Shown: piece by piece, positions 22,112-29,972 of the stretch
How positions within the stretch are numbered: the first letter of the stretch is position 1
Layout of the letters: each line of letters opens with the position of its first letter
From: an uncultured Muribaculaceae bacterium
GTDB lineage: Bacteria; Bacteroidota; Bacteroidia; Bacteroidales; Muribaculaceae
Length of the DNA: 29,972 nt
Assembly (NCBI GenBank): GCA_905209725.1
Contig: CAJLTZ010000022.1
Span: forward strand, 1-29,972
Reading direction: 5' to 3'
Translations under genes and position numbers: made by a program
The notes under the pieces: model-generated
Told to the model about the DNA's origin: nothing
What the model saw: the letters and a program-made list of their open reading frames with translations, nothing else
Databases searched by the model: none

Positions 22112-23647
22112 ATGAACACCCTTAAAGAACGTCAGAAAGATATCAAGGCCGCAGCCGAGAAGCTCGGCAAACCGACATATACCGAAGAGGTCAAGAAAAT
22201 CCCTACTCCCCGCCGCGAACTCCAGCAGTCGAGCCCGAAACTCGTCTCGCTCGAAGAGGCTATCCGTCTGAGCGGTCTGAAGGACGGGATGACAATCTCT
22301 TTCCATCATCATTTCCGCGGCGGCGATAAGGTGGTGAACCTTGTGGTTGACAAACTCGCGGAGATGGGCTTCAAGGACCTGCACCTGGCTGCTTCAAGCC
22401 TCTCGGATGTGCACGCTCCCCTGCTCCGCCATATCAAGAGCGGAGTGATCACGCGCATCTCCACATCGGGCTTGCGCGGCGAACTCGCCCAGGCCATCTC
22501 CGAAGGCATCCTCAAGGAGCCTGTGATCTTCCGCAGCCACGGCGGCCGCGGCGCCGCTATCGCCAATGGCGACCTCCACATCGACGTGGCTTTCCTCGGC
22601 GCTTCCTCCTGCGACCCCCTCGGCAATGCCTGTGGCTATTCCCGCTCCGAGAATGCGAAGTCGATCTGCGGCTCGTTAGGCTATGCCCTTCCCGATGCCC
22701 GCTATGCCGACAAGGTGGTGATCCTTACCGACGACCTCGTGGAATATCCCAACACACCCAATTCCATCTCGGAAAGCGATGTGGACTATGTGGTTGAGGT
22801 CGATTCCGTTGGCGACAGCTCGAAGATTGCTTCCGGCGCCATCCGCGACACGAAGAATCCCCGCGACATCCTTCTAGCCCAGCAGGCTGCCAAGGTGATC
22901 ATCAACAGCGGCTATTTCCGCGACGGATTCTCGATACAGACCGGTTCGGGCGGTGCCTCGCTGGCTGCTGTGAAGTTTATCCGCGAGGAGATGATTCGTC
23001 AGGGCATCAAGGCTTCTTACGCTCTTGGCGGCATCACATCGCATATGGTTAAGCTCCATGAGGAGGGTCTCATCGACCGCCTGATCGACGTGCAGTCGTT
23101 CGACCGTGTGGCTGCCGAGTCTCTTCGCGACAACAAGATGCACAAGGAGGTTTCCTCCTGCGAATATGCCAGCGCCGAAGAACCCGGTTCGGCTGTGCAT
23201 TATCTCGACATCGTGATTCTTTCGGCTCTCGAGGCAGACATCAATTTCAATGTCAATGTACTTGTGGGCAGCGACGGAGTGATTCGCGGTGCAATCGGCG
23301 GCCATCCCGACACAGCGGCCGACAGTGCTCTCTCCATCATCGTTTGCCCGCTGCTCCGCGGCCGCATCCCCTGCATCGTGGATGAGGTTACGACGCTGAT
23401 CACCCCCGGTTCCACAGTCGACGTAATCGTCACGGAATATGGCATCGCCGTAAATCCGCGCCGTCCCGAACTCGCAGAGCGCCTGAGCAAAGCCGGCCTC
23501 AAAGTGGTGGATATCCTCGAGTTGCGCGACAAGGCACTCTCCATCATCGGCACTCCGGCCCCCCTCACCTTCGGCGACAAGACCGTGGGCGTGGTGATGA
23601 ACCGCGACGGTTCCGTGATGGATGTTATCAAGAATATCGTAGACTAA
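22112..23647 (+). CDS. citF: Citrate lyase alpha subunit (citrate CoA-transferase)
   Basis: CitF swaps the acetyl group on the carrier protein for citrate, forming citryl-ACP and acetate. The 511 residues match the family size. Recognisable stretches include GLKDGMTISFHHHFRGGDKV (about 54-73), SGLRGELAQAI, FRSHGGRGAAIANGDLHIDV, AFLGASSCDPLGNACG, IQTGSGGASLAAV, the VNVLVGSDGVIRGAIGGHPD region and VTEYGIAVNPRRPEL. With CitD and CitE it completes the lyase complex. citX follows after 18 bp. Confidence 0.95.
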   Translation: MNTLKERQKDIKAAAEKLGKPTYTEEVKKIPTPRRELQQSSPKLVSLEEAIRLSGLKDGMTISFHHHFRGGDKVVNLVVDKLAEMGFKDLHLAASSLSDVHAPLLRHIKSGVITRISTSGLRGELAQAISEGILKEPVIFRSHGGRGAAIANGDLHIDVAFLGASSCDPLGNACGYSRSENAKSICGSLGYALPDARYADKVVILTDDLVEYPNTPNSISESDVDYVVEVDSVGDSSKIASGAIRDTKNPRDILLAQQAAKVIINSGYFRDGFSIQTGSGGASLAAVKFIREEMIRQGIKASYALGGITSHMVKLHEEGLIDRLIDVQSFDRVAAESLRDNKMHKEVSSCEYASAEEPGSAVHYLDIVILSALEADINFNVNVLVGSDGVIRGAIGGHPDTAADSALSIIVCPLLRGRIPCIVDEVTTLITPGSTVDVIVTEYGIAVNPRRPELAERLSKAGLKVVDILELRDKALSIIGTPAPLTFGDKTVGVVMNRDGSVMDVIKNIVD

Positions 23648-23665
23648 GATACCTTATACTCTGAG

Positions 23666-24181
23666 ATGGAGACACCCGCAAGATGTTCATTGCAGGATAT
23701 GCTCGATGCCCGCGACCGACGAAGCGAGCGTCAGAGAACTCATTTCGCCACCACCCCGGAGGCCACTCTCGTAGTGGCCACGGTGGTGGCGCCGGGTGAG
23801 TTCAAGCTTACTCCCGACACAGGAATCGTGGCCGAGGCGATGATTGAGTCGCTGATAAAAGTGTTTGCCGGCCATATCCTTTCCCTTGAACATCTCGCAC
23901 CGGTGTCGGGCCATGAAGTGTGGCTTACTCTTGACGTCCCCGCCGCCGAGGCCAAGCAGACCGCAGTAGGTATCGAGGATTCCCATATGCTCGGCCGCCT
24001 CTTCGACATCGACGTGATCCAGCACGACCTGCGCCCTCTGAGCCGCATGGATGTGGGAATGGCGCCGCGGAAATGTCTCCTTTGCGACAATGAGGCCCGT
24101 CTATGCATGCGCATGCATACCCATAGCCGTGAGGAAATCAACTCATTCATAGAGAATCTTATCGCCCGATATGCAAGGTGA
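23666..24181 (+). CDS. citX: Apo-citrate lyase phosphoribosyl-dephospho-CoA transferase
   Basis: CitX attaches the triphosphoribosyl-dephospho-CoA precursor to the CitD serine. The 171-residue protein has the family signatures MLDARDRRSERQ (about 11-22), the segment FDIDVI followed by LSRMDVGMAPRKCLLCDNEA (about 113-141) and a closing HTHSREEI. Length is normal for a stand-alone CitX. Its last 11 bp overlap the start of the citC-citG fusion gene, pointing to coupled translation. In some bacteria CitX is fused to CitG instead; here it is free. Confidence 0.93.
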   Translation: METPARCSLQDMLDARDRRSERQRTHFATTPEATLVVATVVAPGEFKLTPDTGIVAEAMIESLIKVFAGHILSLEHLAPVSGHEVWLTLDVPAAEAKQTAVGIEDSHMLGRLFDIDVIQHDLRPLSRMDVGMAPRKCLLCDNEARLCMRMHTHSREEINSFIENLIARYAR

Positions 24182-25916
24182 AGATCTGGAAATAAGAAAA
24201 CTAAATCTGACCGACTCCCGCACCGCAGAGCAGGTAAACTCGCTTCTGCAGGATGCCGGCCTCAGACTTGACGACGGAATCCGATATTTCGCCGGCATGT
24301 TTGACGCCGAGGACAACCTTGTGGGATGCGGCGGAATCGACGGCAACATCATCAAGTGTCTTGCCGTTTCAGCCGATGCGCGCGGCTCAGGCGCCTCGGC
24401 TCTGCTTATTTCCCATCTTGTAAGCCATGTGCTTGACTTAGGCCACCGGTGTGTTAGGGTATTTACCAAGCCCGAATATAAGGGTCTCTTCAAATCGCTG
24501 GGTTTCTCGCTGTGTGGCGAAAGCGTTTCTGCCCTCCTTCTGGAGAGCGATAGCCGTCCGCTGAGAAACTATTGCGAATATCTCTCTGAGCATAAGGCCG
24601 ACGGCGTGATTGTGGCCAATGCCGACCCCATCACTCTCGGACATCTCTATCTCATCACCACTGCTGCCTCGCAGTGCCGCAGACTCGCCGTGATAGCAGT
24701 GGGAGCCCATCCCCGGAACACTTTCAGATATGCCGAGCGAATTGCCATGCTCCGAAAGGCCACCGCGCATTTGCCTAATGTCGAGGTGCTTGAGGGGAGC
24801 GAGTATGTGATTTCGCAATTTAGTTTCCCCTCCTATTTCATCAAGAGGGCCGACAAGATTTCAGAAGCTCAGGCTGAACTCGACCTTGACATCTTCAGCC
24901 GCCACATAGCGCCGGCGCTCGGTTGTGAAAAGCGCTTCGTGGGCACCGAGCCAATCGACAGGCTCACAGCCCAGTATAACACCGTGATGAAGGAGATGCT
25001 TCCCGCTGCGGGCGTGGAGGTGGTGGAGATAAAGCGCAAGGAGGAGGCCGACGCACCCATTTCGGCTTCTCGCGTGAGAAAGGCTCTCGGCGAAGGACGC
25101 CTGCATGATGTGCTGCCACTCGTCCCGGCCTCGGATATACCCTATCTGCTTGCCATGCTTGCTGAAAGGGCGCTCCGAAAAGAACTCGCGCTTGCTCCCA
25201 AACCGGGTCTCGTGGACCCCTTCGACAATGGCTCGCATTCCGATATGGATTTCGTGCTGATGTCGAAGAGCATCGATTCCCTGCGTGATTATTTCACAGC
25301 CATTGCGGTCGTTGCATTTGAATCCGATAGTATCGGCTACGACGCCCTCAGCCAACTTGGCATCGAGGCCGAACGAAGGATGATGGAGGCCACAGGCGGC
25401 GTGAACACACACCGCGGCGCCATTTTCTCAATGGGTCTTGCCCTGGCTGCCTCGGCAAGGATACTCTCGGGCAAGAGCGGCAATTCGCTTCGCGATGAAA
25501 TCGCTTCCCTCGTCCTACTCTTCCCAACTCCGGCGGAAAATACCCATGGGCAGACGGTGAAACGCAGGTTCGGGAAATCGGGCGCTTTTGAGAATGCCCG
25601 CACCGGCTATGCCGACCTGTTCAGCAGCTGGCTCCCTTTTTACACGCATACGTCAAAGACCGACATCGACTCGCTACGGCTTCTCATGAAGATCATTGGC
25701 GAACTCGACGATTCCAACGCCATCTACCGCGCAGGCGTGGAGAAGGCCGAGGAGGCTCGCCGGAAGGCTTCGCGTCTTTCTAAGGATGGATGCGACCCTG
25801 ACTCTCTCAAGATATTAAATGAGGAATTCAAGCGCGACAATATCTCGCACGGAGGTGCGGCAGACATGCTCGCTCTTACTTTCTTCATCGACAGCGTTTA
25901 CAATTCGATACCTTAA
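24171..25916 (+). CDS. citC-citG: Fused citrate lyase ligase (CitC) and triphosphoribosyl-dephospho-CoA synthase (CitG)
   Basis: One 581-residue protein joins two citrate lyase maturation enzymes. Residues about 1-130 are the GNAT-like domain of CitC (AVSADARGSGASALLISHL, 65-83). Residues about 143-320 are its nucleotidyltransferase domain, with ANADPITLGHLYL (149-161, TLGH in place of HxGH) and ISASRVRKAL (297-306); this half acetylates the prosthetic group using ATP and acetate. Residues about 325-581 are CitG, with LAPKPGLVDPFDNGSHSDMD (341-360), GGVNTHRGAIFSMG (409-422) and SHGGAADMLALTFF (559-572), making the precursor from ATP and dephospho-CoA. No frameshift or internal stop separates the halves. 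Confidence 0.92.
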   Translation: MQGEDLEIRKLNLTDSRTAEQVNSLLQDAGLRLDDGIRYFAGMFDAEDNLVGCGGIDGNIIKCLAVSADARGSGASALLISHLVSHVLDLGHRCVRVFTKPEYKGLFKSLGFSLCGESVSALLLESDSRPLRNYCEYLSEHKADGVIVANADPITLGHLYLITTAASQCRRLAVIAVGAHPRNTFRYAERIAMLRKATAHLPNVEVLEGSEYVISQFSFPSYFIKRADKISEAQAELDLDIFSRHIAPALGCEKRFVGTEPIDRLTAQYNTVMKEMLPAAGVEVVEIKRKEEADAPISASRVRKALGEGRLHDVLPLVPASDIPYLLAMLAERALRKELALAPKPGLVDPFDNGSHSDMDFVLMSKSIDSLRDYFTAIAVVAFESDSIGYDALSQLGIEAERRMMEATGGVNTHRGAIFSMGLALAASARILSGKSGNSLRDEIASLVLLFPTPAENTHGQTVKRRFGKSGAFENARTGYADLFSSWLPFYTHTSKTDIDSLRLLMKIIGELDDSNAIYRAGVEKAEEARRKASRLSKDGCDPDSLKILNEEFKRDNISHGGAADMLALTFFIDSVYNSIP

Positions 25917-25937
25917 ATCTAAAAACAATATAGCAAC

Positions 25938-28187
25938 ATGATTGAATTATTTGACAAGGGTGTTTACCTGGTTGACGGCACCACAGTCGTTACCAAGCCT
26001 GACGGTCTTCCTGCTCCTGATGAAGCCCGTGAAAACACAATTACCTATCAGATTCTTCGTGCCCACGACATCGACGGTTCGAAGGGAAAGAAGATGCGCA
26101 TCCGTTTCGACGCGATGATGAGCCATGACATCACGTATGTAGGCATCATCCAGACGGCCCGCGCTTCGGGTCTTGAGAAATTCCCGCTCCCCTATGCCAT
26201 GACCAACTGCCACAACTCGCTCTGCGCCGTGGGTGGCACAATCAATGAGGACGACCACGTGTTCGGCCTCTCGGCAGCCAAGAAGTATGGCGGCATCTAC
26301 GTACCGGCCAACCAGGCTGTGATCCACCAGTATGCCCGCGAGGCTATGGTGAAGTGCGGCAACATGATTCTCGGTTCCGACTCCCACACCCGCTACGGCT
26401 CGCTCGGCAACATGGGCGTAGGTGAAGGTGGAGGCGAACTCGTGAAGCAGCTCCTCAACAACACCTGGGACATCAACGCTCCCGAGGTGGTGCTCGTATG
26501 GCTCGAGGGCGCTCCCCGCAAGGGTATCGGCCCCCACGACGTGGCTATCTCCCTCGTAAAGGCTGTGTTTGAGAGCGGTTTCGTAAAGAACAAGGTGCTC
26601 GAATTCGCAGGCCCCGGCGTCAAGAACCTCCCCATCGACTTCCGCAACGGTATCGATATCATGACCACCGAGACCACCTGCCTCAGCTCAATCTGGGTTA
26701 CCGACGACGAAGTGAAGCATCACTACGAAATCCACAACCGTCCGGAGGATTACCGTGAGCTCCGTCCCGGCAAGACAGCATATTATGACGCCATGATTCG
26801 CATCGACCTCTCCAAGCAGGAGTCGATGATCGCTCTCCCCTATCACCCCTCCAACGCGTTCACCATCCACGAACTCCAGGAAAATCCCGAGGAGATTCTC
26901 CGCAAGGTGGAGGAGGATACACGCAAGCGCTTCGGCGACAAGATTGACGTGCATCTCACCGACAAGATCAAGAACGGCAAGGTGATGGCCGACCAGGGCA
27001 TCATCGCAGGTTGTTCGGGCGGTACATACGACAACCTCGCACAGGCCGCTTCCATCCTCAAGGACAAGTCGGTGGGCAATGACTATTTCACCATCTCGGC
27101 TTATCCCCAGTCGGTGCCCGTATACATGGCTGCCACACGCAACGGTATCGCCGAGGAACTCCTTGAGGCAGGCGTGATCATCAAGCCTGCATTCTGCGGT
27201 CCCTGCTTCGGCGCCGGCGACGTGCCCTCCAACAATGGCCTCTCCATCCGCCACACCACCCGCAACTTCCCCAACCGCGAGGGTTCGAAGCCCGGTCAGG
27301 GTCAGATCTCGATGGTGGCTCTGATGGACGCACGCTCCATCGCCGCTACTGCTGCCAACGGAGGCGTGATCACAGCCGCCACCGACGTTGAATTCGAGGA
27401 CAACCACAAGCCCTATGAGTTCGACGGCAAAATCTACGAGCGCCGCGTTTACAACGGTTTCAAGAAGGCTAACCTCGACGAGGAACTCCGCTATGGACCC
27501 AACATCAAGGACTGGCCCAAGATGTATCCCATGTCGGAGAACATGCTTCTCGAACTCGCTGCCGTGATCCACGATCCCGTGACCACCACCGACGAGCTCA
27601 TCCCCTCCGGCGAGACTTCGAGCTATCGCTCCAATCCTCTGAAACTCTCAGAGTTTGCCCTCTCGCGCCGTGTGCCTGAATATGTAGGTCTCAGCAAGCG
27701 CATTCAGAAAGAGGACCTCGAGCGCCGCGACGGCAAGACTCCCGCCGACGTGGAGAAAGTGCTTGAGAAGGTGGGTGCTAAGGCTGCCGACACCTCGTTT
27801 GGCTCCTGCGTATTCGCCAACCGTCCCGGCGACGGATCTGCCCGAGAACAGGCCGCAAGCTGTCAGAAAGTGCTCGGCGGCGATGCCAACATCTGCTACG
27901 AGTATGCAACTAAGCGCTACCGCTCCAACTGTATCAACTGGGGCATCGTGCCTTTCACCATCGACAAGGATACTAACTTCGACTATCTCCCCGGCGACTA
28001 CGTATTTATTCCCGGAATCCGCAATGCTATCCTTGACGGCAAGGAGGAGATTATGGCAAAAGTAGTGACCAAAACCGGCGATGCAAAGGATATCAAACTC
28101 TATTTCTCCAATCTGACTCCGGTGGAACGCCAGATTCTCGCTGACGGCTGCCTGATGAACTATTACGCAAATCAAAACAAAAAATAA
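25938..28187 (+). CDS. Aconitase-family hydratase (probable aconitate hydratase)
   Basis: A 749-residue [4Fe-4S] hydro-lyase, about the size of mitochondrial-type aconitase. Cluster cysteines are visible at Cys359 (AGCSGGTYDN) and Cys420 and Cys423 (CGPCFGAGD). Active-site segments include LGSDSHTRYG (145-154), RNFPNREG (the usual RNFxGRxG place) and GSAREQAAS in the swivel domain, corresponding to GSSREHA. The first cysteine motif differs from the usual SCTNSS, and the sequence is not a standard AcnA or AcnB. It may belong with YbhJ-like hydratases, whose substrate is unproven. Its place 13 bp before an isocitrate dehydrogenase gene and after citrate lyase genes argues for citrate/isocitrate interconversion. 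Start 25938 has an ACCTTAAAT motif upstream. Confidence 0.87.
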   Translation: MIELFDKGVYLVDGTTVVTKPDGLPAPDEARENTITYQILRAHDIDGSKGKKMRIRFDAMMSHDITYVGIIQTARASGLEKFPLPYAMTNCHNSLCAVGGTINEDDHVFGLSAAKKYGGIYVPANQAVIHQYAREAMVKCGNMILGSDSHTRYGSLGNMGVGEGGGELVKQLLNNTWDINAPEVVLVWLEGAPRKGIGPHDVAISLVKAVFESGFVKNKVLEFAGPGVKNLPIDFRNGIDIMTTETTCLSSIWVTDDEVKHHYEIHNRPEDYRELRPGKTAYYDAMIRIDLSKQESMIALPYHPSNAFTIHELQENPEEILRKVEEDTRKRFGDKIDVHLTDKIKNGKVMADQGIIAGCSGGTYDNLAQAASILKDKSVGNDYFTISAYPQSVPVYMAATRNGIAEELLEAGVIIKPAFCGPCFGAGDVPSNNGLSIRHTTRNFPNREGSKPGQGQISMVALMDARSIAATAANGGVITAATDVEFEDNHKPYEFDGKIYERRVYNGFKKANLDEELRYGPNIKDWPKMYPMSENMLLELAAVIHDPVTTTDELIPSGETSSYRSNPLKLSEFALSRRVPEYVGLSKRIQKEDLERRDGKTPADVEKVLEKVGAKAADTSFGSCVFANRPGDGSAREQAASCQKVLGGDANICYEYATKRYRSNCINWGIVPFTIDKDTNFDYLPGDYVFIPGIRNAILDGKEEIMAKVVTKTGDAKDIKLYFSNLTPVERQILADGCLMNYYANQNKK

Positions 28188-28200
28188 TACCTTAAATCCC

Positions 28201-29406
28201 ATGGAAAAAATTAAAATGACCACTCCCATCGTAGAGATGGACGGAGATGAGATGACTCGCATTCTCTGGAAGATGATCAAAGATGAACTCATCCTTCCAT
28301 TCGTTGACCTTAAGTCGGAATATTACGACCTTGGTCTTCCCGAGCGCGACAAAACAGAGGACCGCGTCACCATCGAATCGGCTGAAGCCACTAAAAAATA
28401 TGGTGTGGCTGTAAAGTGCGCTACCATCACTCCCAACACGCAACGCATGTCGGAATATAACCTTCACCAGATGTGGAAGAGTCCTAACGGAACTATCCGT
28501 TCCATTCTCGACGGCACTGTGTTCCGCACACCTATCACAATCCCCAGCATCAAACCGGCAGTGCGCAACTGGGAAGAGCCCATCACAATTGCTCGTCATG
28601 CATACGGCGACGTTTACAAAGGGGTCGAAATCCGCGTGGAGGAAGCCGGAACGGCAAAACTTGTATTCGACGGTGACAATCAGCATGAGGAAGTGGTGAT
28701 CCACGAGTTCAAGGGTCCCGGCGTGATTCAGGGCATGCATAACACCGACAAATCTATCCGCTCATTTGCTCACAGTTGCTTCAAATTCGCCATCGATAGC
28801 AAGAAAGACCTCTGGTTCTCAACTAAAGACACTATCTCCAAAAAGTATGACGCTCGTTTCCGCGAAATCTTCGACGAGGTGTACGAGGAGTATAAGAGCG
28901 ATTTCGAGCGCCTCAACATCGAATATTTCTATACTCTTATTGATGATGCAGTGGCTCGCGTAATCAGAAGCAAAGGCGGCTTTATCTGGGCTTGCAAGAA
29001 TTATGACGGCGACGTGATGTCGGACATGGTTTCCACAGCCTTCGGCTCGCTGGCCATGATGACCTCCGTGCTCGTTTCGCCCGACGGCAAATATGAGTAT
29101 GAGGCTGCCCACGGCACAGTAACCCGCCACTACTACAAATACCTCAAGGGTGAGGAGACTTCCACCAACCCGATGGCCACCATCTTCGCATGGAGCGGCG
29201 CTCTCCGCAAACGCGGCGAGATGGACGGTCTTCCCAAACTCGTGGAATTCGGCAACAAACTCGAGGACGCTTGCTTCGACACGCTCAACGCTGGTATCGT
29301 AACCAAGGACCTCGTCAACCTCATGGAGGGTGTTGAACCCACAGCCGTTAATTCCGAGCAGTTCCTCAAGGCCATCCGCGCCAACCTCGAGAAGAGACTC
29401 GCATAA
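28201..29406 (+). CDS. icd: NADP-type isocitrate dehydrogenase (homodimeric, eukaryote-like class)
   Basis: The enzyme interconverts isocitrate and 2-oxoglutarate plus CO2 with NADP(H). The 401 residues follow the roughly 400-aa class shared with eukaryotic NADP enzymes: VEMDGDEMTRILW (about 11-23), AVKCATITPNTQRM (about 70-83, nucleotide/substrate loop), SPNGTIRSILDGTVFRTPI (substrate Ser and Arg), DDAVARVIRSKGGFIWACKN, NYDGDVMSDMVSTAFGSLAM (metal-binding Asp) and AAHGTVTRHY (coenzyme loop). It is the last gene of the citrate operon, followed by an intrinsic terminator at 29472-29516. The C-terminal codons lie in a small array of imperfect repeats. Confidence 0.95.
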   Translation: MEKIKMTTPIVEMDGDEMTRILWKMIKDELILPFVDLKSEYYDLGLPERDKTEDRVTIESAEATKKYGVAVKCATITPNTQRMSEYNLHQMWKSPNGTIRSILDGTVFRTPITIPSIKPAVRNWEEPITIARHAYGDVYKGVEIRVEEAGTAKLVFDGDNQHEEVVIHEFKGPGVIQGMHNTDKSIRSFAHSCFKFAIDSKKDLWFSTKDTISKKYDARFREIFDEVYEEYKSDFERLNIEYFYTLIDDAVARVIRSKGGFIWACKNYDGDVMSDMVSTAFGSLAMMTSVLVSPDGKYEYEAAHGTVTRHYYKYLKGEETSTNPMATIFAWSGALRKRGEMDGLPKLVEFGNKLEDACFDTLNAGIVTKDLVNLMEGVEPTAVNSEQFLKAIRANLEKRLA

Positions 29407-29438
29407 GCAACTATTCGCTTAAGCAACTCGCCTAAGCA
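29397..29438 (+). repeat. Three imperfect 13-bp repeats across the icd stop codon
   Basis: ACTCGCATAAGCA (29397-29409), ATTCGCTTAAGCA (29413-29425) and ACTCGCCTAAGCA (29426-29438) differ at one or two positions. The first contains the icd stop codon; the others are downstream. This mirrors the duplicated gene end at 1781-1812. Confidence 0.8.
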
Positions 29439-29471
29439 TAATAAGCAGAAGACCATATTTTCCCTATAAGC

Positions 29472-29516
29472 AGACAGGCCCAGACGGTTTCCCAGTACCG
29501 GGCCTGTCTCATTTTT
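29472..29516 (+). terminator. Intrinsic terminator of the citrate operon
   Basis: AGACAGGCCC (29472-29481) pairs perfectly with GGGCCTGTCT (29500-29509) around an 18-nt loop, and a run of five T follows at 29512-29516. It lies 65 bp after the icd stop. Confidence 0.85.
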
Positions 29517-29537
29517 CACTTCTCACTTCTCACTTCT
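29517..29537 (+). repeat. 7-bp tandem repeat, three copies
   Basis: CACTTCT is repeated exactly three times (29517-29537) immediately after the terminator T-run. No function is evident. Confidence 0.85.
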
Positions 29538-29691
29538 CAATCTAATATTTCCCCATACTTCTGATAGTGTCTTATTAATTATAATATTATAATTGTGACA
29601 ATTAGCATGCATACGGATCCGTTTTCAAGGAACTCTATAACAATCTTTGCAAAGGATATCACAAGTCTCGAAAATATTTGCTAATTTTGCA

Positions 29692-29699
29692 TACATATC
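29692..29699 (+). promoter_or_regulatory. Candidate -7 promoter element near the window end
   Basis: TAATTTTG followed by C matches TAnnTTTG. No TTTG occurs at the proper -33 distance, and no coding region follows within the remaining 270 bp, so it would drive either a gene with a long leader or a small RNA. Confidence 0.35.
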
Positions 29700-29972
29700 T
29701 GCGATTGTAGCTGAAAAAACCGCAAATGTAAGTAAGAACTTATATTCAACATATTATAATACATCCTTGTAGCCGCGAAAGGTTTGGTCGCCTGTCAGCC
29801 TACTCGGAAGTACTTGCATTATGAATTTTTTTTAATCGGTCTAAACACGTTTATTATTCACCGGAATTTGAAGAACTTATTAAGGATACTATAACATTAA
29901 TGTCCCATTAAAATCGAGAAGAGTACTTTGAAATCGTTGAAATTTAGTTTGTTGCAAAGGTTTTGCGGCCGA

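Larger units (their letters stand above)
29407..29972. other. 566-bp terminal non-coding stretch
   Basis: After the icd stop this stretch holds stop-codon repeats, the terminator, the CACTTCT array, an 18-bp perfect palindrome AATTATAATATTATAATT (29577-29594) and a candidate promoter element at 29692-29699. No open frame of useful length exists on either strand. It may be the upstream region of a gene beyond the window or contain an unrecognised small RNA. Confidence 0.6.

Noticed and set aside
26688..27572. 294-codon frame antisense to the aconitase-family gene
   Set aside because: Same codon-bias artefact; the sense gene is well supported.
29765..29830. Possible tRNA or small structured RNA around the GC-rich patch near 29770-29815
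   Set aside because: No cloverleaf, T-loop or acceptor pairing could be built, so no RNA gene is called.

Overview
The window looks like chromosomal DNA from a gut-type Bacteroidales bacterium, plausibly Muribaculaceae-like (family level is inference). The reasons are a short 286-residue primary sigma factor without region 1.1, promoters of the Bacteroidetes form (TTTG, about 20 bp, TAnnTTTG), the absence of Shine-Dalgarno sequences before most starts, and the protein families present. No rRNA, tRNA, CRISPR array or transposase gene was found.

Region 1 (1-8.8 kb, mostly + strand) is core genome: rpoD, a small outer-membrane barrel protein, an M3 metallopeptidase, nadC, a YraN-family protein that overlaps a convergent TrmH-family RNA methyltransferase, then endonuclease IV (nfo) and an MFS sugar-type transporter. 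A strong hairpin at 8824-8861 separates this from the next, convergent block. Region 2 (8.9-13.4 kb, - strand) is a tight run reading hisS, a 405-aa protein of unknown function, a secreted histidine acid phosphatase and a GNAT acetyltransferase, apparently driven by a near-perfect Bacteroidetes promoter ahead of hisS.

Region 3 (13.4-20.9 kb) is accessory. It holds a two-gene replication module on the - strand (a DnaD-like/winged-helix protein and a DnaB-like helicase). Next comes an AT-rich three-gene restriction-modification operon on the + strand: a HaeIII-like C5 methyltransferase with an unexplained C-terminal extension, a putative PD-(D/E)xK endonuclease, and a second C5 methyltransferase, with both junctions ATGA overlaps. 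The operon is bracketed by copies of a GC-rich, hairpin-forming repeat in opposite orientations and is followed by the amino-terminal stub of an ADP-ribosylglycohydrolase gene. Together these suggest a rearranged insertion site.

Region 4 (20.7-29.5 kb, + strand) is a seven-gene citrate operon: citD, citE, citF, citX, a citC-citG fusion, an aconitase-family gene and an NADP-type isocitrate dehydrogenase, from a recognisable promoter to an intrinsic terminator. It encodes all three citrate lyase subunits and every activity needed to make, attach and acetylate the prosthetic group. These are joined directly to the enzymes that link citrate and 2-oxoglutarate. No citrate transporter, oxaloacetate decarboxylase, citrate synthase or CitAB regulator is present, so the direction of flux is open. 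The last 0.5 kb is non-coding.
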